A stretch of DNA of 64,000 nt from Micromonospora matsumotoense (lineage in GTDB: Bacteria; Actinomycetota; Actinomycetes; Mycobacteriales; Micromonosporaceae): assembly GCF_900091525.1 (NCBI RefSeq), contig NZ_FMCU01000004.1, positions 248,001-312,000 of the forward strand, read 5' to 3'. The notes under the pieces were generated by a model that did not search any database, was not told the origin of the DNA, and saw nothing but the letters and a program-made list of their open reading frames with translations. Shown here in pieces: positions 45,368-54,194 of the stretch (position 1 is its first letter; each line of letters opens with the position of its first letter). The translations under genes were made by a program, and so were the position numbers.

Positions 45368-46837
45368 GTGCGAGAGACCCGATTCCTCCGCCGACGGCCG
45401 GCGCTCGTCGCCGCCACCGCCACCGCCCTCCTGCTCGTCACTGCCGCCGCCGCCCAGACCTCGGCCTCGGCCGCTGCCGCCGGATGCCAGGTGAACTACA
45501 CCGTCAGCTCGTCCTGGCAGGGCGGCTTCGGGGCCAACGTCACCATCACCAACCTCGGCGACGCGGTGAACGGATGGCGACTGACCTGGAGCTACCCCGC
45601 CGGGCAGACCGTCACCCAACTGTGGAACGGCAGCTACACCCAGGCCGGCGCCCAGGTCACCGTCACCAACGCCAGCTACAACGCCGCGATCCCCACCAAC
45701 GGCGCCGCCAGTTTCGGCTTCAACGGCGCCTGGACCGGCAGCAACCCCGCCCCCACCTCGTTCAGCCTCAACGGCACGACCTGCACCGGAGGGGTGGACC
45801 CCACCACCGGACCACCACCCAGCACCCCGCCCCCGAGCACCCCGCCCCCGACCACGCCCCCGCCGACCACCCCACCGCCCGGCACCAGCCAGCCGTGTGA
45901 CATCTACGCCGCCGGTGGCACCGCCTGCATCGCCGCGCACAGCACCACCCGGGCGCTCTACGCCGCCTACAACGGCTCGCTCTACCAGGTACGCCGATCC
46001 TCGGACAACAGCACCAGGAACATCGGCGTGCTGTCGCCCGGCGGACGGGCCAACGCCGCCAGCCAGGACAGCTTCTGCGCGAACACCAGCTGCGTCATCA
46101 CGGTCATCTTCGACCAGTCCGGGCGCGGCAACAACCTCGGATACCAGGGTGCCGGGGGCGTCGGTGGCGCCGTACAGCCGGCGGTGGCGAACAAGGAGTC
46201 GCTGACGGTCGGCGGCGACAAGGTCTACTCGCTCTACATCCCCGGCAAGAGCAGCTACTGGCGCGACGGTCATCTGACCGGGGTGCCGACCGGCGCCGCG
46301 CCGGAGGGCATGTACATGGTCACCAGCGGCACCCACGTCAACAGTGGCTGCTGCTTCGACTACGGCAACAGCGAGACGACCCGGCGGGCCGACGGCGCCG
46401 GGGCGATGGACGCGATCTACTTCGGCACCAGTTGCTGGTTCGGCGGCTGCTCCGGCTCCGGCCCCTGGGTGCAGGCCGACCTGGAGTACGGCCTCTACCC
46501 CGGGGGCAGCAGCTCCTGGAACTCCAACCAGCGGGCGTTCACCAGCAAGTTCGTCACCGCCACCCTGAAGAACAACGGCACCTCACGCTTCGCCATCAAG
46601 GGCAGCAACGCCCAGTCCGGCAGCCTCTACACCCTCTATGACGGTGCCCTGCCACGCGGGTACAGCCCGATGAAGAAGCAGGGCGCGATCATCCTGGGCA
46701 GCGGCGGGGACTGCTGCATCGACAACACCAACCAGAGCGTCGGCACGTTCTACGAGGGGGCGATGGTCGCCGGCTACCCGTCGGACGCGACCGAGAACGC
46801 GGTCCAGGCGAACATCACCGCCGCCGGATACCGCTGA
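45368..46837 (+). CDS. Secreted GH54 alpha-L-arabinofuranosidase with N-terminal CBM2
   Basis: 489 residues; GTG 45368 after CAGGAG. Signal peptide (PALVAATATALLLVTAAAA), CBM2 at about 38-140 (CQVNYTVSSSWQGGFGAN), PPP/TTP linker (about 143-175), then the GH54 (AbfB) catalytic domain: CDIYAAGGTACIAAHSTTRA, LYQVRRSSDNSTRNIG, FGTSCWFGGCSGSGPW, WVQADLEYGLYPGG with the expected nucleophile Glu, and GDCCIDNTNQSVGTFYEGAM. GH54 is best known from fungi, where it ends in CBM42 rather than starting with CBM2. Debranches arabinoxylan. 21 bases separate it from the next gene. Confidence 0.9.
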   Translation: MRETRFLRRRPALVAATATALLLVTAAAAQTSASAAAAGCQVNYTVSSSWQGGFGANVTITNLGDAVNGWRLTWSYPAGQTVTQLWNGSYTQAGAQVTVTNASYNAAIPTNGAASFGFNGAWTGSNPAPTSFSLNGTTCTGGVDPTTGPPPSTPPPSTPPPTTPPPTTPPPGTSQPCDIYAAGGTACIAAHSTTRALYAAYNGSLYQVRRSSDNSTRNIGVLSPGGRANAASQDSFCANTSCVITVIFDQSGRGNNLGYQGAGGVGGAVQPAVANKESLTVGGDKVYSLYIPGKSSYWRDGHLTGVPTGAAPEGMYMVTSGTHVNSGCCFDYGNSETTRRADGAGAMDAIYFGTSCWFGGCSGSGPWVQADLEYGLYPGGSSSWNSNQRAFTSKFVTATLKNNGTSRFAIKGSNAQSGSLYTLYDGALPRGYSPMKKQGAIILGSGGDCCIDNTNQSVGTFYEGAMVAGYPSDATENAVQANITAAGYR

Positions 46838-46858
46838 CCCGATGGCTGAGGAGGCCCG

Positions 46859-48688
46859 ATGTACCACCATGTCATCCATCCGGCGACCCGACGGGCGGCC
46901 GTCCTGCTCGTCACGACCCTGCTGCTCATGACGAGCCTGGTCGGCACCGCCGCACCCCGGCCGGCGCAGGCGTGGGACAACGGCGTCGCCGACACCCCAC
47001 CGATGGGCTGGAACAGTTACGACTCGTTCAACTGGAGCGTCACCGAGGCCGACGTCCGGGCCAACGCCGACTACATGGGCGCGAACCTGCGGCAGTACGG
47101 CTGGCAGTACATCGTCGTCGACTGGGCCTGGTACTTCCCCGGCCAGCACAACGGCAGCCCCAACCAGGACGCCAACCTGCAACCCCGGCTCCGGATGGAC
47201 GCCAACGGCCGGCTGCTGCCCGACACCACCCGGTTCCCGTCGGCGACCGGCAGCAACGGGTTCAAGCCCCTGGCCGACCACGTGCACGCCCAGGGGCTGA
47301 AGTTCGGCGTACACCTGATGCGGGGGATTCCCCGGCAGGCGGTCGCGGACAACGTGCCGATCCTCGGCACCTCCTGCCGGGCCAACCAGATCGACGCCAG
47401 CAACAGCGCGGCCTGGCTCAACCTGATGTGGGGGTTGGACATGGCCAACCCCTGCGCGCAGGCGTACCTCGACTCGGTGTTCCAGCTGCTGGCCGGCTGG
47501 GGCGTCGACTTCGTCAAGATCGACGACATCGCCGCACCGACCTACCGGCAGTCGGAGGTCGACGGTTACCGGCTGGCGATCCAGCACAGCGGCCGGCCGA
47601 TGGTGCTGAGCCTGTCGCCGGGGGCCACGCCGCTGTCCGCCGGGCCGCACGTGCAGACCAACGCGCACATGTGGCGGATCGTCAACGACCTGTGGGACAA
47701 CTGGTCGTCCGTCGACGCGTTGTTCGACCAGTTGCGCAACTGGACGCCGTACCGCAGGGCGGGGGCCTGGCCCGATCCGGACATGATCCCGATCGGCCGG
47801 CTGTCGAAGTACGGGCCGGTCGGCTCGCCGCGCTACTCGAACCTCAGCGCGGACGAGCAGCGCACCCTGATGTCGCTGTGGGTGATCAACCGGGCGCCGC
47901 TGATGTGGGGCGGCAACCTGGTGGAGAACCGGGCGTCTGAGCTGGCGTTGATGACCAACAGCGCGGTGCTCGCGGTCGACCAGCGCAGCGCCAACAACCG
48001 GCAACTCACCGGCGGCACCCGGCAGGTGTGGGTCGCCGACGTGCCGGACAGCACCGACCGGTACGTCGCGCTGTTCAACCGGGAGGGTGCGGCGGCCACC
48101 GTGTCGGTGAACCTGGCCGACCTCGGCATCGGCTCGGCCACCGCGACCGACCTCTGGTCCGGCGCGGCCCTCGGCACGTCGACCGGGACGTTCAGCCGCT
48201 CGCTGCCCGCCCACGGTGCCGGGCTCTACCGGCTGACGCCCCAGACCACCACCCCGACGCCGACGACGTACACCCTGACGGCGCGGCACAGCGCGAAACT
48301 GCTGGACGTCAGCAACGCCGCGACGGCCGACGGCACGAACGTCGTGCAGTGGGCCGCGAACGGGCAGGCCAACCAGCGGTGGCGGTTCCAGGAGGCCGGC
48401 GGTGGCTGGTCCACGGTGGTGAGCGCCCACAGCGGAAAGTGCCTGGACGTCTCCGGCGGTGCCGGCACGACCGCGGACGGCGCCCGGGTGGTGCAGTGGA
48501 CCTGCAACGGGGGCACCAACCAGCAGTGGCGGCTCCAGGACGTCGGTGACGGTCAGGTGCAGTTGGTCGCCCGGCACAGCAACAAGTGTCTCGACGTGCT
48601 CAACGCCGGTCTGACCGACGGGGTGCAGGTCGTGCAGTGGACCTGCGGCACCGGCACGAACCAGCAGTGGCGTCGTACCCCGCTGTGA
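46859..48688 (+). CDS. Secreted GH27-family enzyme with ricin (CBM13) domain, atypical active site
   Basis: 609 residues; ATG 46859 after GAGGAGGCCCG. Signal peptide (RRAAVLLVTTLLLMTSLVG). GH27 barrel about 38-370: [42 protein letters not shown] (nucleophile Asp; KIDD where alpha-galactosidases have KYDWC) and AWPDPDMIPIGRL (acid/base Asp). Trefoil at about 480-609. The replaced KYDWC segment and the W-rich first loop set it apart from the alpha-galactosidase at 38650. GH27 also includes beta-L-arabinopyranosidase and isomaltodextranase (established knowledge); being in an operon with arabinofuranosidase and CE1 favours an arabinopyranoside or galactoside substrate on xylan. Confidence 0.85.
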   Translation: MYHHVIHPATRRAAVLLVTTLLLMTSLVGTAAPRPAQAWDNGVADTPPMGWNSYDSFNWSVTEADVRANADYMGANLRQYGWQYIVVDWAWYFPGQHNGSPNQDANLQPRLRMDANGRLLPDTTRFPSATGSNGFKPLADHVHAQGLKFGVHLMRGIPRQAVADNVPILGTSCRANQIDASNSAAWLNLMWGLDMANPCAQAYLDSVFQLLAGWGVDFVKIDDIAAPTYRQSEVDGYRLAIQHSGRPMVLSLSPGATPLSAGPHVQTNAHMWRIVNDLWDNWSSVDALFDQLRNWTPYRRAGAWPDPDMIPIGRLSKYGPVGSPRYSNLSADEQRTLMSLWVINRAPLMWGGNLVENRASELALMTNSAVLAVDQRSANNRQLTGGTRQVWVADVPDSTDRYVALFNREGAAATVSVNLADLGIGSATATDLWSGAALGTSTGTFSRSLPAHGAGLYRLTPQTTTPTPTTYTLTARHSAKLLDVSNAATADGTNVVQWAANGQANQRWRFQEAGGGWSTVVSAHSGKCLDVSGGAGTTADGARVVQWTCNGGTNQQWRLQDVGDGQVQLVARHSNKCLDVLNAGLTDGVQVVQWTCGTGTNQQWRRTPL

Positions 48689-48720
48689 CGCGGCGGCGCG
48701 ATCGCCGCCGGTGAGGGAGG

Positions 48721-48751
48721 CGCAGGGTCGGGGTCGCTCCCCGGCCCTGCG
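48721..48751 (+). terminator. Terminator of the CE1-GH54-GH27 operon
   Basis: 13-bp stem with one mismatch, CGCAGGGTCGGGG (48721-48733) and CCCCGGCCCTGCG (48739-48751), followed by TCTTTGTCT. Confidence 0.8.
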
Positions 48752-48850
48752 TCTTTGTCTGCCCGGGTGCCCTCGGGGCGGCACCCGCCGACCGCCCCGG
48801 GCCGGATCGGGACCCCCGACCCGGCCGGGACCAGGCCGGCGGGCGGGGCG

Positions 48851-48881
48851 ACGCCCCCGGCGCGGTGCGCGCCGGGGGCGT
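48851..48881. terminator. Bidirectional terminator
   Basis: Perfect 14-bp stem ACGCCCCCGGCGCG (48851-48864) / CGCGCCGGGGGCGT (48868-48881), 3-base loop, between the GH27 gene and the ricin fragment. Confidence 0.75.
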
Positions 48882-48902
48882 GCCGGTGTCACCGGTACCC
48901 GG

Positions 48903-49322
<420 letters not shown>

Positions 49323-49615
49323 TCAGCTGGCGGTGCAGGTCGGGGTCATCCCCGCACCACTGCCGTTGCCCTGGAAACCGAACTCGGTGACCTGACCCGC
49401 ACCGAGCTGACCGTTGTAGTCCACATTCGTGAACCGCACCGTCCCGGAACTACCACTGGCCGACGCCGACCACGTACCGGTCACACTCGTCCCACCCGGC
49501 AGAGTCATGCTCACCGTCCAACCCCGCGTACCCGAGGAACCCGCGGTCACCTTCACCGTGGCCACGAAACCACCCGTCCACGAATTCAACGACACCGACG
49601 CCGAACACCCACCCG
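49323..49615. repeat. Near-identical CBM2-coding direct repeat, copy 1
   Basis: About 290 bp coding the CBM2 of the CE1 gene, almost identical base for base to 50829-51121 (offset 1506). Differences are few and the third codon positions match too, which indicates recent duplication or gene conversion, not just protein conservation. Confidence 0.9.
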
Positions 49616-50642
49616 TAGCCGGCGGCGTCGTGGTCGGGTTCGGCGGCGTGGTCGTCGGGTTCGGCGGCGTCGTCGGGTTGGCCGGGGTGGTCGTCGGGTT
49701 CGGCGGCGGCGTGGTGGGGCTCGCGGTGTCGAAGCCGAGGAAGCGGACGGCCTGCGCGGCGTCGAACGGGATGGAGTGGCCGTAGCCCTGGAAGCTGATC
49801 GCCTCCACCGGCGCCGTGCCCCCGGTGCCGCCGTAGCGGGTACGGGTGGCGCTGGTCTGCGGGTAGTCGGTGGCACTGGGGGTCTGGGACACCCCGAGCA
49901 CGTTGGTCCACTGCTTGATCTGCTCGCCGAAGTTGACGTAGCTCAGCGTGGTGTCCGTGGTGCCGTGCCAGATCTGCATCCGGGGGCGCTTGCCGGTGTA
50001 GCCGGGATAGGCGTTGCGTACCAGGTCACCCCACTGCTGCGGAGTCCTGACGATCCGGCCGCCGGAGCACTCGCTGTTCCACTCCGAGCCGTTGGTGGTG
50101 GCGAAGCAACCGAACGGCACACCGGAGGAGCTGACCCCGGCGTGGAACACGTCCGGGTAGACCCCCGCCATCACGTTGGTCATCATGGCGCCGGAGGAGA
50201 AGCCGGCGACACCGATCCGGTTCGCGTCGACCGGGTAGCGGTTCCGCACGTAGTCGATCATCGACTTGAGGCCGACGGGGTCGCTGCCGCCGCCGCGCCG
50301 CAGCGCCTGCGGGGAGGAGACGTCCCAGCACTTGCTGCTCCGGGTCACCGACGGGTAGATCACGATGTAGCCGTAGCGGTCGGCGAGGGTACTGAGCCCG
50401 AAGGTGGAGTGCACCGCCGGGCCACTGCCGCTGCAGTAGTGCAGCGCCAGCAGCAGCGCCGGCCGGGCGGCCACCCGATCCGGGACGTAGAGGTGCATCT
50501 GGAGGTTGGTCGGGTTGGTGCCGAAGTTGGTCACCTGGGTCAGCGTCGCGGCCGACGCCGGGGTGGCGGCCGTGACCACGGCCGTCATGGTCGCCAGCGC
50601 GGTCGCCAGCGCCGCGGCCAGCAGTGCGATTCTTGGTCTCAT
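49323..50642 (-). CDS. Secreted CE1 acetylxylan/feruloyl esterase (PHB-depolymerase family) with CBM2
   Basis: 439 residues; ATG 50642 with AGAGGAA eight bases upstream. Signal peptide (IALLAAALATALATMTAVVTA). Esterase domain: LLLALHYCSGSGPAV, GVAGFSSGAMMTNVMAGVYP (nucleophile Ser), WHGTTDTTLSYVN, GYGHSIPF. NPTTTP repeat linker (about 308-345) and C-terminal CBM2 (about 346-439), whose DNA is nearly identical to that of the GH10 gene. Paralog of 43861-45252. No class A site seen in front of it. Acts with the adjacent xylanase on acetylated xylan. Confidence 0.9.
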   Translation of the reverse strand: MRPRIALLAAALATALATMTAVVTAATPASAATLTQVTNFGTNPTNLQMHLYVPDRVAARPALLLALHYCSGSGPAVHSTFGLSTLADRYGYIVIYPSVTRSSKCWDVSSPQALRRGGGSDPVGLKSMIDYVRNRYPVDANRIGVAGFSSGAMMTNVMAGVYPDVFHAGVSSSGVPFGCFATTNGSEWNSECSGGRIVRTPQQWGDLVRNAYPGYTGKRPRMQIWHGTTDTTLSYVNFGEQIKQWTNVLGVSQTPSATDYPQTSATRTRYGGTGGTAPVEAISFQGYGHSIPFDAAQAVRFLGFDTASPTTPPPNPTTTPANPTTPPNPTTTPPNPTTTPPATGGCSASVSLNSWTGGFVATVKVTAGSSGTRGWTVSMTLPGGTSVTGTWSASASGSSGTVRFTNVDYNGQLGAGQVTEFGFQGNGSGAGMTPTCTAS

Positions 50643-50783
50643 CGACGGTTCCTCTGTCGGGAGTCGGTGGTGGGGGACGTCCTCGGTCGACTGCCCGGTC
50701 GGTGGGGCCTCCGCATGGGAGGCCCGGCACGGGCGGACGAGATCCCCGGCCCGCCAGCCGGCCCACGCCAGTCGGGCCGTGGA

Positions 50784-50822
50784 CCGTCGGCCCGACCCGG
50801 GAACACCGGGTCGGGCCGACGG
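50784..50822 (-). terminator. Terminator of the GH10 gene
   Basis: Perfect 17-bp stem CCGTCGGCCCGACCCGG (50784-50800) / complement (50806-50822), 5-base loop, six bases after the GH10 stop. Confidence 0.85.
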
Positions 50823-50828
50823 CGGGAA

Positions 50829-52547
<1,719 letters not shown>

Positions 52548-52671
52548 TCACCGGAATCTGCTGATGGGAATCCGATCCGACGTCCCGCATGCCCTGGGGG
52601 GACGTCGCGATCCGAGGTGCGACCAGCGCGGCTCGCCCGGTGAGCCATCAGGTGCTGTCGTCCTCGCATCG

Positions 52672-52700
52672 ACTGTGAGCGATAACATGCCATTCGTCAA
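52672..52700 (-). promoter_or_regulatory. Class A LacI operator within promoter (GH10)
   Basis: Reading leftward: TTGACG (52700-52695), 17-bp spacer, CACAGT (52677-52672). Operator TGTGAGCGATAACA at 52674-52687. Same arrangement as 25626-25654, including the shared 19-mer. Confidence 0.8.
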
Positions 52701-52761
52701 GTCGTAACGATTGCCCCGGGTCGATCGGTCGGCCACCTTCGCGACCGGGCCGCGCGGACCG

Positions 52762-52767
52762 TAGAGT
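52762..52767 (+). promoter_or_regulatory. -10 element implying a leaderless mRNA
   Basis: TAGAGT (52762-52767) lies 8 bases before the GTG at 52776, so transcription would begin at or within a base or two of the start codon. No ribosome site is present upstream of the GTG. Confidence 0.5.
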
Positions 52768-52775
52768 CTCTCGCC

Positions 52776-53855
52776 GTGATCGAGATCGGCACGCAGATCG
52801 ACCTGCCCCACCCCGCCGACCGGGTCTGGCGTGCGATGACCGATCCGGAGCTGCTGGGCCGCTGGTTCGCCGAGACCGAACCGATCCCCGACGGACCGGG
52901 CCGGTGGCGGGTACGCACGGCCGGGCTGCCCGGTTTCGAGACCGACGTCGAGGTGGAGGTGGTCGACCGGCGGGAACCGGAGCTGATCGTCGTACGGTGC
53001 CACGAGGGTGCCGACCGCAGCCTGCTGACCTGTGCCGTCACCCCGACCACGGTGGGTTGTCGGGTCCTGATCCGGGAGACCGTGGAGCACGGCGACTGGC
53101 CTGCCGAACGAGGTACGCGCCGCGAGGAGTGCTACCGGCAGTCGCTGGCCGGACGGCTGCCCGCGCTGCTCGACTGGCTGGCCTTCCAGCAGGTCGACCT
53201 GCGACGGGACAGTGCCGCGCCGACCGCCGTACTGCCGGTGGCCCTGATCGCCGATCTCGACCGGCGGCCGACCCGTCGTCGTACCACCTGGGTTGTTGCC
53301 GGCTCGGGCGCGGCGGCGCTGACCCTCGGGCTGGCGGGGTGGGCCCTGCTGCCGGGTGGGCCGCCGGCCGAGACCGCGGCGGACCCGGTGCCTCCGCCGG
53401 CCCGGTCGGCCGTCGCGCCCGACCCGACCCGGTCCGCCGTGACCCCACGCCCGACCCCGACCACCACGCCGAGCAGCGCCCGGCCGAGCCGGACCCCCTC
53501 GCCGACCCCGTCGCGTACGCCCTCGGCGTCCCCGTCGGCCCCGGACCCGGTGGGTGCCCGCTACGAGACCGTCTCGACCCGGGTCTTCGGGTACACCGGC
53601 GAGGTGGTGGTCGACAATCCGGGCGGGACGCCGGCCTCGGGCTGGACGGTGGTCGTCACCCTGCCCCGGGGCAACTCGGCCGCCGAGGTGACCGGGGCCG
53701 ACTGGCGACAGGACGGGCAGTCGGTCACCTTCACCGGGCCGGCCGTCCCGGCGGGCGGGGCCCAGGCCATCCGGTTCGACGTCCGTACCGCCGATCCGGT
53801 CACCAAGACGCCGCAGGGCTGCACGGTCGACGAGCGCCCCTGCGCCGGCCTGTGA
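52776..53855 (+). CDS. Membrane protein: cytoplasmic SRPBCC (AHSA1-like) domain, TM helix, extracellular CBM2-like domain
   Basis: 359 residues. About 1-140 is an AHSA1/START-type SRPBCC domain: IDLPHPADRVWRAMTDPELL, GRWFAETEPIPDGPGRWRV, ELIVVRCHEG. A basic stretch RRPTRRR precedes a single membrane helix (TTWVVAGSGAAALTLGLAGW, about 172-191), then a Pro/Ser/Thr/Arg linker (about 195-265) and a C-terminal beta-sandwich (about 268-359: YETVSTRVFGYTGEVVVDNP, GWTVVVTLPRG, VTFTGPAVPAGGAQAIRF) resembling a short CBM2. Positive-inside rule puts SRPBCC in the cytoplasm and the sandwich outside. It could sense or hold wall polysaccharide and signal inward, or serve a structural role. It shares the GH10 intergenic region and its class A operator. 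Confidence 0.8.
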   Translation: MIEIGTQIDLPHPADRVWRAMTDPELLGRWFAETEPIPDGPGRWRVRTAGLPGFETDVEVEVVDRREPELIVVRCHEGADRSLLTCAVTPTTVGCRVLIRETVEHGDWPAERGTRREECYRQSLAGRLPALLDWLAFQQVDLRRDSAAPTAVLPVALIADLDRRPTRRRTTWVVAGSGAAALTLGLAGWALLPGGPPAETAADPVPPPARSAVAPDPTRSAVTPRPTPTTTPSSARPSRTPSPTPSRTPSASPSAPDPVGARYETVSTRVFGYTGEVVVDNPGGTPASGWTVVVTLPRGNSAAEVTGADWRQDGQSVTFTGPAVPAGGAQAIRFDVRTADPVTKTPQGCTVDERPCAGL

Positions 53856-54175
53856 GCCGACGCCGGCCGGACAGCGCGGTCCCCGCACGGACAGCCGCCC
53901 GCCGGACCGGGCACCGGCCGGGTCGGTGTGGCCCGCCGCCGGGCGCCGTCCGCTCAGGGCGCCGGCGGTGCGGTGCTCTGCCGGACGGTGAGGGTGGTCG
54001 CGCTCACCGTCAACCTCAACGGCGCGTCTGGAGCGGCACGCAGAGGACGTAGCGGATCACGAAGTCCGGAAGCACGGTCACCGGCAGCCCGGCCTGACCG
54101 CAGGCGGGGCGTCGCAGCTCATCGCCCGCGACGCCCCGCTGCGCAGGTCAGCCGGCCGGCGCGGCGGGGCGCAGG
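53856..54175. other. Intergenic between convergent genes
   Basis: 320 bases. A leftward frame ending at 54026-54028 (about ..PDFVIRYVLCVPLQTRR, no start codon) might be a gene remnant, but support is weak. The right end overlaps the 28-bp tandem duplication (54141-54194). No clear terminator found. Confidence 0.4.
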
Positions 54176-54194
54176 TCAGCCGGCCGGCGCGGCG
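54141..54194. repeat. 28-bp-period tandem duplication across a stop codon
   Basis: The 26-mer beginning GCGCAGGTCAGCCGGCCGGC occurs at 54141-54166 and again at 54169-54194. The second copy contains the last codons and stop of the condensation-like gene. Confidence 0.85.

Noticed and set aside
54026-54130. Leftward fragment ending PDFVIRYVLCVPLQTRR
   Set aside because: Reads like a protein C-terminus but has no start, no ribosome site and no recognisable family; may be chance.
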